64,000 nucleotides of DNA from Bacteroidaceae bacterium (GCA_024398785.1 JAKSIO010000007.1:1-64000), one strand, 5' to 3'. Shown: positions 36,676 through 47,169, numbered from the stretch's first letter. Notes: a model not told the origin generated them from the sequence alone. Program-made: numbers and translations.

Positions 36676-37941
36676 ATGATGAGTTTGTATTTGTCTAGTA
36701 TTATAGTCTTTCTGGTTGTAATACTGCTATTGGTTGTAATACTGCTGGTAGCAAAGAGATATCTGGTTGCATCAGGTAAAGTTAAGGTAACCATCAATGG
36801 TGATAATGAATTGGAGGTAAATCAGGGAGCAAGCCTTTTGAGTACCCTTGCTGAGAACGGTGTATTTCTGCCGTCTGCATGTGGTGGTAAAGGCTCTTGC
36901 GGCCAGTGCAAATGTCAGGTGATTAGTGGTGGAGGAGAAATCCTTGATTCTGAAAAAGGACATTTTACACGCAAACAGATTAAAGAGAACTGGCGCCTTG
37001 GATGTCAGTGCAAGGTTAAGGGTGATCTTTCAATAAAGGTACCTGATTCTGTTATGGGTGTCAAAGAGTGGGAGTGTGAGGTTATAAGTAACCGCAACGT
37101 TGCCACTTTCATTAAGGAATTCAAAGTTAAACTTCCTGCAGGAGAACACATGGATTTCCTCCCGGGTTCATATGCACAGATCAAAATTCCTGCATACGAT
37201 ATCAACTATGCAGATTATGATCGTTCTCTGATTGGTGATTTGTATGTTCCCGCTTGGGAAAAATTCGGTCTGTTCGGTTTGCATCAGAAGAATACTGAAC
37301 CTACTATCCGTGCATATTCTATGGCAAACTATCCTGACGAAGGTGACATTATTACTCTTACAGTACGTATTGCTACACCTCCGTTCAAGCCGAAACCACA
37401 GGTTGGCTTCCAGGATGTACCTTGCGGTATTGCATCTACCTATATCTTTAGTCTGAAACCTGGTGATAAGGTAACAATGAGTGGCCCTTACGGTGAATTC
37501 CATCCTATTTTCGACTCAAAGAAAGAGATGATTTGGGTTGGTGGCGGTGCCGGTATGGCTCCATTGCGTGCTCAGATTATGCATATGCTTAAAACACTGC
37601 ATACACGTGACCGTGAAATGCATTATTTCTATGGCGCACGTGCAATTGATGAGGTATTCTTTATGGATGACTTCCTTGCTCTTGAGAAGGAGTATCCTAA
37701 CTTCCATTTCCATCTGGCTCTTGACCGTCCTGATCCAAAGGCAGATGCAATGGGCGTTAAATATACCGCAGGATTTATTGCTCCTGTTCTTGGTGATACA
37801 TACCTTAAACAGCATGAGGCTCCGGAGGATATTGAGTACTATCTGTGCGGACCTCCTATGATGGCTAAAACGGTTATTGACCTGCTTGATTCTCTTGGTG
37901 TTGAGAGTAAGTCAATAATGTTTGACAACTTTGGTGCATGA
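36676..37941 (+). CDS. nqrF: Na+-NQR subunit F, NADH-oxidising flavoprotein
   Basis: 421 residues: an N-terminal membrane helix, a ferredoxin-type 2Fe-2S domain with CGGKGSCGQCKC (Cys 69, 75, 78) and Cys 110, an FAD domain with RAYSMANYP, and an NADH domain with WVGGGAGMAPLRAQ and a C-terminal YYLCGPPMM. It takes electrons from NADH. Last gene of the operon, followed at once by an intrinsic terminator. Confidence 0.97.
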   Translation: MMSLYLSSIIVFLVVILLLVVILLVAKRYLVASGKVKVTINGDNELEVNQGASLLSTLAENGVFLPSACGGKGSCGQCKCQVISGGGEILDSEKGHFTRKQIKENWRLGCQCKVKGDLSIKVPDSVMGVKEWECEVISNRNVATFIKEFKVKLPAGEHMDFLPGSYAQIKIPAYDINYADYDRSLIGDLYVPAWEKFGLFGLHQKNTEPTIRAYSMANYPDEGDIITLTVRIATPPFKPKPQVGFQDVPCGIASTYIFSLKPGDKVTMSGPYGEFHPIFDSKKEMIWVGGGAGMAPLRAQIMHMLKTLHTRDREMHYFYGARAIDEVFFMDDFLALEKEYPNFHFHLALDRPDPKADAMGVKYTAGFIAPVLGDTYLKQHEAPEDIEYYLCGPPMMAKTVIDLLDSLGVESKSIMFDNFGA

Positions 37942-37947
37942 TAAAAG

Positions 37948-37979
37948 AATCCCGCAGATTTTCCTGCGGGATTTTTTTT
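37948..37979 (+). terminator. Intrinsic terminator of the nqr operon
   Basis: AATCCCGCAG (37948-37957) pairs with CTGCGGGATT (37964-37973) around ATTTTC, followed by a run of eight T. Confidence 0.92.
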
Positions 37980-37981
37980 AT

Positions 37982-37989
37982 TAACTTTG
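37982..37989 (+). promoter_or_regulatory. -7 element for the Na+/phosphate cotransporter gene
   Basis: TAACTTTG, 3 nt after the terminator T-run and 25 nt before the ATG at 38015. The layout copies that at proS (24609-24653). Confidence 0.6.
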
Positions 37990-38014
37990 CGCTGATTATT
38001 ATCAATAGCACAAT

Positions 38015-39700
38015 ATGGGTTTTACGGAAATTCTTTCGTCAGTACTGACTTTGTTGGCAGGTATAGGTACTTTTCTTATTGCCTGTGAAATGATGAGTCA
38101 CAACTTGGAGTCTGCAAGCAGTAAGAAACTGAAAACTTTATTTTCAAAAGCATCAAAAAGTCCTTGGCTTGGTGTAGGAATAGGAACAGTTGGTACGGCT
38201 GCAATACAAAGTTCCGGTGCGACAACAGTAATGATAATTGGTTTTGTGAATGCCGGCATAATGTCTCTGTCGCAGGCAGCTACTATGATATATGGAGCTA
38301 ATATAGGAACTACCGTTACGGCGCAGATTGTTGCACTCGGTATGTTTGGCTCAAATATGATTTCCACTACTGTGCTTTTTTCTGCATGTGCAGGTATTGG
38401 TGCTTTTATTTCCTTATTTTCAAAAACTCCGGTTACAAAACAGATTGGCGGTATAATAACCGGTTTCGGTATGCTGTTTGTGGGCTTGAATCTGATGAGC
38501 AGTTCTATGGACAGTTTTGCTGCATTGGATTCTGTTAAGATATTCCTGTCTCATATATCCAATCCTATTCTTCTTGTTGCATTAGGTACGCTTCTTACTG
38601 CTGTCATACAAAGTTCTTCCGTAATGACTTCTATAGCAATTGCAATGGTCTATACCGGATTGGTTTCTCTTGACCAGGGCATATATCTGACAATGGGTTC
38701 TAATATTGGCTCGTGCGTTGTTGCTATTATTGCAGGTATGACCAGCGGTATAAATGCTAAGCGTACATCTCTTATTCACCTGCTGTTCAATGTCAGCGGT
38801 GTTGTCCTGTTTATGATATTGGGAGTTGCAGTAGCATCTGCAGGAGGACGTACATTCGGAGAAATGCTTGAACGTATGTTCCCGGGTGCTCCGTCAACAC
38901 AGCTTGCTATGTTTCACACAATATTCAATTGTACCACAGTTATTATTATGATGCCGTTGACAGGATTCCTTGTAAGAACCGTTACAGGCATTGTAAAAGA
39001 TGTTCCCAATGACGAATCTGACAACGAGAATCTTAATTTCAAATACATTGATACCAATCTGTTGAAAACACCGCCTTTGGCAGTTGCCCAGACTAAGAAG
39101 GAAATAATGGATATGGCAGCACTTGCCATAGAGAATTTCAACCGTTCAATAGATATTGCCATTTCTCTTGATTTTTCTATGATGGATGCATTCCGTAAAG
39201 CGGAACAGCGTCTTGACCATCTTAACGTAGCTATATCCAAGTTTGTTGTTGAACTATCGTCAAAGCCTCAATTGAATGATTATGACCGGATATATCTTGC
39301 ATCGTCTTACAGGACAGTGCATGATTTGGAACGTATTGGTGACTATGCGGAGAATATTACGGAATATGCCGAATCAATGCATCAGGCTGAACAAAGTTTT
39401 TCTACTGCTGCTGCACAGGAGATAGAGCATGTACGCCATATGATCAATGAATTGTTCAAGCAGGTCATTGAAGCTTATCACCATGCAAATCTTGATAATC
39501 TTGCCAAAGCTAACCAGATTGAGGATTCAATTGATGATTATACAGCTCAGATGGGAGACAACCATATTGAACGTTTGTCAGGTAATCAGTGTACCGCCAT
39601 TGCCGGTTCCAATTACCTTTCTTTGTCAACCAGTGTAGAGCGTATTGCAGACCACCTGATAAATGTAGGTAAGACAATTCGCAATCTTCCGCGTAATTAA
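38015..39700 (+). CDS. Na+/phosphate cotransporter family protein (NptA-like with PhoU domain)
   Basis: 561 residues. The N-terminal about 330 residues are membrane helices with the inverted-repeat signatures of Na/Pi cotransporters: TAAIQSSGATTVMIIGF and TAVIQSSSVMTSIAIAM. The C-terminal about 200 residues are a PhoU-like helical bundle (SYRTVHDLERIGDYAENITEY; STSVERIADHLINVGK). It probably imports phosphate using the Na+ gradient; lying directly downstream of Na+-NQR makes physiological sense but has its own promoter. Confidence 0.92.
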   Translation: MGFTEILSSVLTLLAGIGTFLIACEMMSHNLESASSKKLKTLFSKASKSPWLGVGIGTVGTAAIQSSGATTVMIIGFVNAGIMSLSQAATMIYGANIGTTVTAQIVALGMFGSNMISTTVLFSACAGIGAFISLFSKTPVTKQIGGIITGFGMLFVGLNLMSSSMDSFAALDSVKIFLSHISNPILLVALGTLLTAVIQSSSVMTSIAIAMVYTGLVSLDQGIYLTMGSNIGSCVVAIIAGMTSGINAKRTSLIHLLFNVSGVVLFMILGVAVASAGGRTFGEMLERMFPGAPSTQLAMFHTIFNCTTVIIMMPLTGFLVRTVTGIVKDVPNDESDNENLNFKYIDTNLLKTPPLAVAQTKKEIMDMAALAIENFNRSIDIAISLDFSMMDAFRKAEQRLDHLNVAISKFVVELSSKPQLNDYDRIYLASSYRTVHDLERIGDYAENITEYAESMHQAEQSFSTAAAQEIEHVRHMINELFKQVIEAYHHANLDNLAKANQIEDSIDDYTAQMGDNHIERLSGNQCTAIAGSNYLSLSTSVERIADHLINVGKTIRNLPRN

Positions 39701-39748
39701 TATCCGTAGCGGTTGCGGTAGCCTATAGGACAAGACGTTGCTTAATAC

Positions 39749-39779
39749 TTGTTGGAAAGACAATATTGTAGTACATTTG
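39749..39779 (+). promoter_or_regulatory. Promoter for the DUF486 gene
   Basis: TTG (39749-39751) and TACATTTG (39772-39779), 20 nt apart, 21 nt before the ATG. Confidence 0.55.
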
Positions 39780-39800
39780 TCGGGTTAATATATTTAAATT

Positions 39801-40178
39801 ATGAAGGGTTTATATACGGTATTGTTATTGGTTGTGTCCAATATATTCATGACATTTGCATGGTATGGTAACTTGAAACTGCAGGAAATGAAAATTTCTA
39901 CAGACTGGCCGCTGATACTGATAATACTGGCATCGTGGGGCGTAGCTCTGTTCGAATACAGTTTTATGATTCCGGCAAACCGTATTGGCTCCGACATTAA
40001 CGGCGGCCCGTTCAACCTGATTCAACTTAAAGTAATTCAGGAAGCTGTTTCTCTGACAGTATTTACGCTGATAGTCTCTTTAGTATTCAAGAGCCAGACT
40101 CTTCACTGGAATCATATAGTATCTTTTCTCTTGATTATTCTTGCAGTTTACTTTGCCTTTATGAAAACCGGAAAATGA
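39801..40178 (+). CDS. DUF486 / DMT-superfamily small membrane protein
   Basis: 125 residues, about four hydrophobic segments. TFAWYGNLK, SWGVALFEYSFMIPANRIG and FNLIQLKVIQEAVSLTVF are the recognisable DUF486 blocks. The family is classed with drug/metabolite transporters, but no substrate is established. Single gene, convergent with the TonB-dependent receptor. Confidence 0.85.
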   Translation: MKGLYTVLLLVVSNIFMTFAWYGNLKLQEMKISTDWPLILIILASWGVALFEYSFMIPANRIGSDINGGPFNLIQLKVIQEAVSLTVFTLIVSLVFKSQTLHWNHIVSFLLIILAVYFAFMKTGK

Positions 40179-40203
40179 GTTTCAGCTATTAAAGCTTGAA
40201 ACT
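40178..40203. terminator. Hairpin between convergent DUF486 and receptor genes
   Basis: AGTTTCAGCT (40178-40187) pairs with AGCTTGAAACT (40193-40203) with a single bulge and an ATTAA loop, covering both 3' ends. No T-tract, so termination is only possible. Confidence 0.35.
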
Positions 40204-42045
40204 GGCACCGCACATGAATGTGGCGCGTGGCATAGGATATCCGTAGTTGATCTGATATTTTTGTGCCAACAGGTTTTCTCCCTTTATCCAAAGACCTATT
40301 CCATCCAGAATCTGATAATCTATTCCCGCATTCAGCAGAGTGTAATTCTCTTTGCTGGATAATTGCGAATAAAGACCGCAAATCTGCTGCAGTTCCACAT
40401 TGGCGTTCCATTTCCCGGAATGGAACATGGCACGTAGCATTCCTTTGTACTGAGGTACGGAAATAATGGGATGTTTCATATTTACCCAGCCATGGTTTGT
40501 GCTTAAGGACCAATGTTTTGCAATTTTCCACATCAGATTGAATTCAACACCGTAGTTCTCTATTGCTCCGGTATTGATGTTTTTCATCATGACAGTCTGT
40601 ATCATGTTGTCTCCTTTTATGTAGAACAGATTGATGCCGTATTTTACAGGACCTGCATCAGGAGTGTGTTTCCATGAGAGTTCGAAACTGTTTATACGTT
40701 CTGCCTGCAGACTGTCGTTCGATGGGGGATACATGTACAGTTCTTTGATGGTAGGGTTGCGGAATCCCTTTGCATAAGAGAGTTTCAATGTACTGTTGTC
40801 TGTTGTCCGTACTGCAACTCCTGCTTGCGGAATCCATTCAATTCCCGATACGGAATGGTGATCAAAGCGGATTCCTGCAGAGAGTGTCAGTATTGAACCT
40901 AAATTCTGGCTCATGTCAATATATCCTGCCGCCTGATTCATGTATTCACATGCACTCTGTTTGTTCGGAGTGTCCAATACTGAACCGTCAACTCTTGATG
41001 TGTACCATGTATCGCCGAAAATATGCTGGTATTCAAAGCCGGCTGTCAGTCTGTTCCCGGTAAACAGATTTAAGTTCTGGTAGACAGATATTCCGCTAAG
41101 ATTGTCTTTTGACTGGAACAGTCTTGATTGAGGAGTTTCTGTGGAATTATCTTTGTAACCATCGTTGATGGTGTGCCGGCCAAAAGATGTATATGCGCTT
41201 ATTGAACCGTTTGTCCTATTGTATTTATTGTCAATGCCGGCCGAAACCATACCGCGACGGATATTGCGGTCTGTTTCCAGCATGGGTTCTTGGATAGGAC
41301 CTGGATATTCGGATTTTGTTCCTGAAACATTGCCATGTGCATAAATGTTCCAATTGTCATTCAGGCGGTAAGCGATACGTGCATCTCCGCTGAATTGTTC
41401 GAACTCCATATTGGGCCTATGGTTGTCCGAACGGGAGTACTGACTTGCAACACTGCAGGAAAGGCGGTCCTGATTTACATAGACAGAGGCATCGGCAATA
41501 ACTGTGCCCCAACTTCCCGCACTGATGTCAATGTTTGCTGTTGTTCCTTGTGTGTTGTTGTTTTTGGTTACTATATTGATAACTCCGCCCATCGCGTTTG
41601 AACCGTAAAGAACACTTGCGGGGGAGTGCAGAACTTCAACACGTTCTGCAATCAGTGTCTGGTAACTGTCTGGAATTGGGTGTCCGTAAATGCCGCTGAA
41701 CTGCGGGTGTCCGTCGACCATTATCAGTACTTGTGCCGCCGAACCGGAAAGACCTCGCATTGAGATATTGCCTGCAGAACCTATACTTACTCCATAACCA
41801 AGCATTGAAGTCTTGGTTACAAACATATTGGGTACCAATGATTCAATTGCAGAAATCAGATTGGAGCTGTGGGCGTGCTGTAATGTTTCTTTATCTATGA
41901 TTGTGACTGTATGTGGCAGATAGCGTACATCAGTCTGTTCACGTGATCCGGTTATAACTACTTCCGGAATTGTGTCTGTTGCAACGGCTTTAACCATAGA
42001 CGGCGCCAGCAGAGCCAGCGCCGCTATAATAAGTGTATGGTTCAT
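40189..42045 (-). CDS. TonB-dependent outer-membrane receptor (BtuB/colicin-receptor-like)
   Basis: 618 residues with a signal peptide (LIIAALALLAPSMVKA). Plug domain at about residues 28-135: PEVVITGSREQ, ISMRGLSGSAAQVLIMVDG, ERVEVLHSPASVLYGSNAMGGVINIVT. The rest is a 22-strand barrel ending in an aromatic-poor FKL. It lacks the N-terminal carboxypeptidase-like domain of SusC proteins, so it fits the vitamin B12/siderophore/haem class; the ligand is unknown. The ATG at 42045 follows the purL stop by 4 nt; an upstream TTG at 42066 would overlap purL. Apparently the last gene of the trpB2-purL run. Confidence 0.9.
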   Translation of the reverse strand: MNHTLIIAALALLAPSMVKAVATDTIPEVVITGSREQTDVRYLPHTVTIIDKETLQHAHSSNLISAIESLVPNMFVTKTSMLGYGVSIGSAGNISMRGLSGSAAQVLIMVDGHPQFSGIYGHPIPDSYQTLIAERVEVLHSPASVLYGSNAMGGVINIVTKNNNTQGTTANIDISAGSWGTVIADASVYVNQDRLSCSVASQYSRSDNHRPNMEFEQFSGDARIAYRLNDNWNIYAHGNVSGTKSEYPGPIQEPMLETDRNIRRGMVSAGIDNKYNRTNGSISAYTSFGRHTINDGYKDNSTETPQSRLFQSKDNLSGISVYQNLNLFTGNRLTAGFEYQHIFGDTWYTSRVDGSVLDTPNKQSACEYMNQAAGYIDMSQNLGSILTLSAGIRFDHHSVSGIEWIPQAGVAVRTTDNSTLKLSYAKGFRNPTIKELYMYPPSNDSLQAERINSFELSWKHTPDAGPVKYGINLFYIKGDNMIQTVMMKNINTGAIENYGVEFNLMWKIAKHWSLSTNHGWVNMKHPIISVPQYKGMLRAMFHSGKWNANVELQQICGLYSQLSSKENYTLLNAGIDYQILDGIGLWIKGENLLAQKYQINYGYPMPRATFMCGASFKL

Positions 42046-42049
42046 CCAA

Positions 42050-45000
42050 TTATTTGTTCTTTTCAATCCAACGACGTGCTGCTACAAAGGCGTCAATTAT
42101 TGGTGTTACATCATCATTGACACGTTCTGCAGGATAAGCAGCGCACTGCCATGGGAATATTGCGCGTTCCGGATGTGGCATCATTGCAACGTGACGGCCG
42201 TCAGCGCTGGCAATACCTGCAACATTGTAATCAGATCCGTTAGGATTGGCAGGATATGCACTGTAACTGTAACGTGCAATTACGTTGTATTCGCTTTCAG
42301 GCATTGGCAAAGAGAACTTTCCTTCTCCGTGAGCAACCCAGATACCAAGTTTGTTACCTGCAAGACCGCTGAACATAACGCTGTTGTTCTTAGGTATATC
42401 TATGCCAAGGAATGCGGATTCGAATTTGTGCGATGTGTTGTGCAACATACGGCTCTTCTTATCATGTTCTGGGTTGATAAGACCAAGTTCTATCATAAGC
42501 TGGCAACCGTTGCAGACACCAAGTGAAAGGGTGTCAGGTCTTGCATAGAAGTTGTCCAGAGCCTGTTTTGCCTTTGGATTGAACAGGAAAGCTCCTGCCC
42601 ATCCCTTGGCGCTGCCAAGAACGTCTGAATTTGAGAAACCGCCGCAGAAAACAATCATGTTGATGTCTTCAAGTGTTTCGCGACCGCTGACAAGGTCTGT
42701 CATTGTAACATCTTTTACATCAAAGCCTGCCAGCCATAGTGTATAAGCCATTTCACGTTCACCGTTTGTACCTTTCTCTCTGATGATGGCAGCTTTGATT
42801 CCGGATGCTGTACGGCGGTCCGGGTTAAGACCATTTTGAGAAAGCTTTCCAGTGAATTCATTATTGAACTTGAACTTGATAGGCTGATTCTTATAGTTTT
42901 TGAAACGTTCCTGAGCCTGACCGTTCATTGACTGACGGCAGTCAAGCAGATATGATGTTTCAAACCATATGTCACGCATTTTGTCAATATCAATCTTGTA
43001 TGACTGATTGTCTTTTTTGATAGATATGTAACGGTCATTGCTGAGTGTTGCTATCTGTGCAAAACCAATTCCGGCTTCTTCAAGGATTCCCTTTACACTG
43101 TCAAGTTTCTCTTTTGCAACCTGAACAACAATACCTGGGTTTTCTGCAAAAAGAGTCTTTACAATATCCTCTACGCCAAGGTCTTTGAGATTAACGCTGA
43201 GACCGCCCCATGTATTTGCAAAACACATCTCAAGAAGTGTGGTGATAAGACCACCTGCAGAAATGTCATGCCCTGCAAGCAGATATCCCTTTTCAATAAG
43301 TTCCTGAATTGTATTGAATGCATCTTTGAAGTATTCAGGGTTTGTTATTGTAGGAACATCACTGCCTACGCAGTTCTGTGTTTGGGCAAACGCTGAACCT
43401 CCAAGTTTGAGGGAATCGAAACTGAAATCAATATGCAGCAATACACTATCTTCTGTGTTGCGGATAACCGGAGAGAGTACTTTTTTGACATCGCTTACCT
43501 GACCGCCAGCACTTACAATAACAGTACCCGGACTGATAATCTTGTCTCCGTTAGGATATTTCTGTGTCATAGAAAGTGAATCCTTACCGGTAGGAACGTT
43601 TATGCCAAGAGCAATACAGAAATCAGACAATGCTTTGACACCTTTGTAGAGGCGTGCATCCTCTCCCTTTTGAGCGCGGCATGGCCACATCCAGTTTGCA
43701 CTGAGTGATACGCTCTTGAGACCTTCTTCAAGCGGAGCAAAAAGAATGTTTGTCAAAGATTCTGCCACTGAAAGAACTGAGCCTGCAGCAGGATCTGCAA
43801 GTGCGGCAGCAGGAGCATGTCCAATAGCTGTTGCAATACCTTTCTTTCCACGGTAGTCAAGTGCTACAACGCCGCAGTCTGAAAGAGGCAACTGCAGTTC
43901 GCCCTGGCACTGCTGACGTGCAATCTTACCTGTAACGGAACGGTCAACCTTGTTGGTGAGCCAGTCCTTGCAGGCAACAGATTCAAGACGCAGAACCTGA
44001 GTCAGGTAATCTTCAATTTTTTCAGTGTTGTATTTTACATCTTTATATTTGCGTTCAACGGTTTCATCTACCATGTATGTTTTGGGGCTTGAACCGAACA
44101 TCTGGCTTACTGCAAGGTCGAACGGACGCACACCGTCTGCCTGTTCAAAGGCAAAGCGGGCATCGCCTGTGGTCTGACCTACAACATACATAGGAGCGCG
44201 TTCACGGTCAGCAATCTTCTGAACATGTTCAATATGTTTCTGGTCAATAAGCAGACCCATACGTTCCTGAGATTCATTGGCAATGATTTCTTTTGAAGAA
44301 AGAGTGGAGTCTCCAACAGGCAGCTTTGTCATATCGATAAGACCGCCGCATTCTTCAACAAGCTCAGACAGGCAGTTGACGTGACCTGCTGAACCGTGGT
44401 CATGGATGGATACAATAGGATTGACTTCTTCTTCGCAAAGTGCGCGGGTAACGTTATATGCGCGTTTCTGCATTTCAGCATTTGCACGCTGTACTGCATT
44501 AAGCTCAATACCGGATGAGTAACGTCCTGTCTCTACAGAAGAAACTGAACCGCCGCCAAGACCGATGCGGTAGTTGTCGCCACCTACAACAACAATCTTG
44601 TTACCGGTCTGAGGTTCACCCTTAAGGCAGTCGCGTTCTGTTCCGTAACCAACACCGCCGGCCATCATGATAACCTTGTCGTAACCGTACTGTTCGTTAT
44701 TCTCCTGATGCTCGAATGTGAGCAGAGAACCGCAGATAAGCGGCTGACCGAATTTGTTGCCAAAGTCGCTGGCGCCGTTTGATGCTTTGATAAGTATCTG
44801 TTCTGGAGTCTGATAGAGCCAGTTGCGCTCTTTCATGCTCTTTTCCCATGTCTTGTCTTTGCTGTTGCGTGGGTAAGAAGTCATATAGACTGCAGTACCT
44901 GCAATAGGCCATGAACCTTTACCGCCACCCATACGGTCACGGATTTCACCGCCTGTACCTGTTGAAGCTCCGTTGAACGGTTCAACTGTGGTAGGGAAGT

Positions 45001-45748
45001 TGTGAGTCTCTGCCTTGAGAGATATAACTGTCTGGATATCTTTGATTACAAAGTAGTCAGATGTGGAGTGGTCCAGCGGAGCAAACTGTTCGGCAACAGG
45101 ACCTTTTGCAAAAGCAACGTTGTCCTTGTATGCAGATATGATACTGTTGCGGTTTTCCTGTGTGGTTTTCTTTATCAGGCTGAACAGAGATGACTCCATC
45201 TCTTTGCCGTCAATAATGAACTTTCCGCCAAAGATTTTGTGGCGGCAGTGCTCAGAGTTGATTTGGGCAAAACCGAATACCTCAGAGTCTGTGAGCTTGC
45301 GTCCAAGTTCACCTTCAACCTTGTGCAGGTACTCAATCTCCTCTTTTGAAAGAGCAAGACCCTCCTGTTCATTGTAACTGTCAAGGTCTTCAATAAAGAG
45401 GATAGGCTGCGGCTTGATGTCAACTGTAAAGATAGTCTGGTCAATACCATTGTACATTCTTTGCAGCATAGGATCATATTCAGCCTTGTCCGATGCCACC
45501 TGAAAATACTCCTCAATACGCAGAATTCCTGTCAAACCCATGTTCTGGGTTATTTCAACAGCGTTTGTACTCCATGGAGTTATCATTTCACGACGTGGTC
45601 CTATAAAGAACCCTTCAAGTGCGCTTTCCTCCAGAAGAACGGCATCACCGTAAAGCCATTCAAGCTTTTTTACATCTTCTGCACTAAGTTGATTTTTGCT
45701 CTCTGTGGCAACAATTGTACCACTCTGATTTTTAAAGAAAGATATCAT
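42050..45748 (-). CDS. purL: Phosphoribosylformylglycinamidine synthase (single-chain)
   Basis: 1232 residues, the large form that fuses the PurS-like, PurL and glutaminase parts. It converts FGAR to FGAM with ATP and glutamine in purine synthesis. Seen: EHCRHKIFGG, KAETHNFPTTVEPFNGASTGTGG split over residues of about 200-270, the second half-domain SANWMWPCRAQKGE, and a C-terminal class I amidotransferase with the nucleophile in LGVCNGCQLMIELG and HPERAIFPWQ. Starts 11 nt after the trpB2 stop, so it is probably read from the attenuated trp promoter, at least in part. Confidence 0.97.
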   Translation of the reverse strand: MISFFKNQSGTIVATESKNQLSAEDVKKLEWLYGDAVLLEESALEGFFIGPRREMITPWSTNAVEITQNMGLTGILRIEEYFQVASDKAEYDPMLQRMYNGIDQTIFTVDIKPQPILFIEDLDSYNEQEGLALSKEEIEYLHKVEGELGRKLTDSEVFGFAQINSEHCRHKIFGGKFIIDGKEMESSLFSLIKKTTQENRNSIISAYKDNVAFAKGPVAEQFAPLDHSTSDYFVIKDIQTVISLKAETHNFPTTVEPFNGASTGTGGEIRDRMGGGKGSWPIAGTAVYMTSYPRNSKDKTWEKSMKERNWLYQTPEQILIKASNGASDFGNKFGQPLICGSLLTFEHQENNEQYGYDKVIMMAGGVGYGTERDCLKGEPQTGNKIVVVGGDNYRIGLGGGSVSSVETGRYSSGIELNAVQRANAEMQKRAYNVTRALCEEEVNPIVSIHDHGSAGHVNCLSELVEECGGLIDMTKLPVGDSTLSSKEIIANESQERMGLLIDQKHIEHVQKIADRERAPMYVVGQTTGDARFAFEQADGVRPFDLAVSQMFGSSPKTYMVDETVERKYKDVKYNTEKIEDYLTQVLRLESVACKDWLTNKVDRSVTGKIARQQCQGELQLPLSDCGVVALDYRGKKGIATAIGHAPAAALADPAAGSVLSVAESLTNILFAPLEEGLKSVSLSANWMWPCRAQKGEDARLYKGVKALSDFCIALGINVPTGKDSLSMTQKYPNGDKIISPGTVIVSAGGQVSDVKKVLSPVIRNTEDSVLLHIDFSFDSLKLGGSAFAQTQNCVGSDVPTITNPEYFKDAFNTIQELIEKGYLLAGHDISAGGLITTLLEMCFANTWGGLSVNLKDLGVEDIVKTLFAENPGIVVQVAKEKLDSVKGILEEAGIGFAQIATLSNDRYISIKKDNQSYKIDIDKMRDIWFETSYLLDCRQSMNGQAQERFKNYKNQPIKFKFNNEFTGKLSQNGLNPDRRTASGIKAAIIREKGTNGEREMAYTLWLAGFDVKDVTMTDLVSGRETLEDINMIVFCGGFSNSDVLGSAKGWAGAFLFNPKAKQALDNFYARPDTLSLGVCNGCQLMIELGLINPEHDKKSRMLHNTSHKFESAFLGIDIPKNNSVMFSGLAGNKLGIWVAHGEGKFSLPMPESEYNVIARYSYSAYPANPNGSDYNVAGIASADGRHVAMMPHPERAIFPWQCAAYPAERVNDDVTPIIDAFVAARRWIEKNK

Positions 45749-45759
45749 TTTCAGTAAAA

Positions 45760-47133
45760 TTATTTTCTTTTTGTAAGGTCTCCCATTGCTTCAACATTCT
45801 TTCTGACCTCGTCAGAAGATATGTGTGCGTTCTGCAGCGAACCGCTAAGATACTGCTGGTAAGAAGGCATGTCAATCATACCATGACCGCTCAGGTTGAA
45901 CAGTATGACTTTCTTTTCTCCGGTCTTTTTGCACTCATTTGCCACGCGGATTGCAGTTGCTATGGCATGGGCGGATTCAGGTGCCGGAACAATTCCTTCC
46001 GAATTTGCAAATGTCATTGCGGCCTCGAAACTTTCCAGCTGGTTGATGTCAACACCTTTCATGTAACCGTCCTTTGCAAGCTGGCTTACAACAGAGCCGG
46101 CTCCGTGATAACGCAGACCGCCTGCATGAATGTTTGACGGACGGAAATCGTGACCCAGCGTGTACATTGGTATGAGCGGAGTATAACCGGCCTCGTCACC
46201 GTAGTCATATGTGAAAATACCTTTTGTCAGTTTAGGACATGAAGTAGGTTCGGCAGCAAGGAAAACGGTATCCTTATGTGTGCCGTCAAATACATGACGC
46301 ATGAAAGGAAATGCCAGACCGCTGAAGTTTGAACCGCCACCAAAGCATGCTATTACATAATCCGGATATTCACCTGCCATTTCCATCTGTTTCTCCGCCT
46401 CAAGACCAATTACTGTCTGGTGCAGGGATACAAAGTTCAATGTTGAACCTAACGTATATTTGCAGTTTGGTGTCATGCGGGCAAGTTCCACAGCTTCTGA
46501 AATGGCTGTACCTAAGGAACCGTTGTGGTTGGGGAATTGTGTAAGAATATCCTTTCCTGCACGGGTAGACATAGACGGTGAAGGTGTTACCTGAGCACCG
46601 AAAATCTGCATCATGTTCTTGCGGTAAGGCTTCTGCTCAAATGTTATCTTTACCTGATATACGGCAGATTCCATACCGAACAGTTTTGCTGCGTATGCCA
46701 TTGCAGTTCCCCATTGGCCTGCACCTGTTTCAGTTGTGACGTTTGTTACACCTTCCTCTTTGCAGAAGTATGCCTGCGCAAGTGCGGAGTTCAGTTTGTG
46801 CGAACCTACAGGGCTGACACTTTCGTTTTTGAAATAAATGTGGGCAGGAGTACCGAGAGCCTCTTCCAGTCCGTATGCGCGTACAAGCGGAGTACTGCGG
46901 TAATATGTATAATACTCACGAACCTTTTCAGGAATGTCAATCCATGCATCTGTCTGGTTGTATTCCTGTTTTACCAGTTCCTTTGCAAAAAGAGGGTAAA
47001 GCTCTTCCTGTTTCAAAACTTCTCCTGTCTGCGGGTTGCGCATAGGAAGCGGTTTGTTGGGCATGTCTGCCTGAATGTTATACCATTGTGCAGGTATTTC
47101 CTGCTCTGTTAAAAAGTATCTTTTTTGTCTCAT
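45760..47133 (-). CDS. trpB: Tryptophan synthase beta chain, TrpB2 type
   Basis: 457 residues. PLP enzyme joining indole and serine. The PLP lysine is Lys 113 in SPVGSHKLNSALAQAYF; ETGAGQWGTA, CFGGGSNFSG and ILFNLSGHG are the active-site loops. Overall length and the N-terminus TEQEIPAQWYNIQADMP identify the stand-alone TrpB2 group rather than the TrpA-partnered TrpB1. The frame is open upstream to 47280, but those 49 residues belong to the attenuator leader; ATG 47133 gives the family N-terminus. Regulated by the leader at 47134-47328. Confidence 0.95.
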   Translation of the reverse strand: MRQKRYFLTEQEIPAQWYNIQADMPNKPLPMRNPQTGEVLKQEELYPLFAKELVKQEYNQTDAWIDIPEKVREYYTYYRSTPLVRAYGLEEALGTPAHIYFKNESVSPVGSHKLNSALAQAYFCKEEGVTNVTTETGAGQWGTAMAYAAKLFGMESAVYQVKITFEQKPYRKNMMQIFGAQVTPSPSMSTRAGKDILTQFPNHNGSLGTAISEAVELARMTPNCKYTLGSTLNFVSLHQTVIGLEAEKQMEMAGEYPDYVIACFGGGSNFSGLAFPFMRHVFDGTHKDTVFLAAEPTSCPKLTKGIFTYDYGDEAGYTPLIPMYTLGHDFRPSNIHAGGLRYHGAGSVVSQLAKDGYMKGVDINQLESFEAAMTFANSEGIVPAPESAHAIATAIRVANECKKTGEKKVILFNLSGHGMIDMPSYQQYLSGSLQNAHISSDEVRKNVEAMGDLTKRK

Positions 47134-47169
47134 AATGAGTCTGTTTTTAAAGTAATATGTTGTATAAAA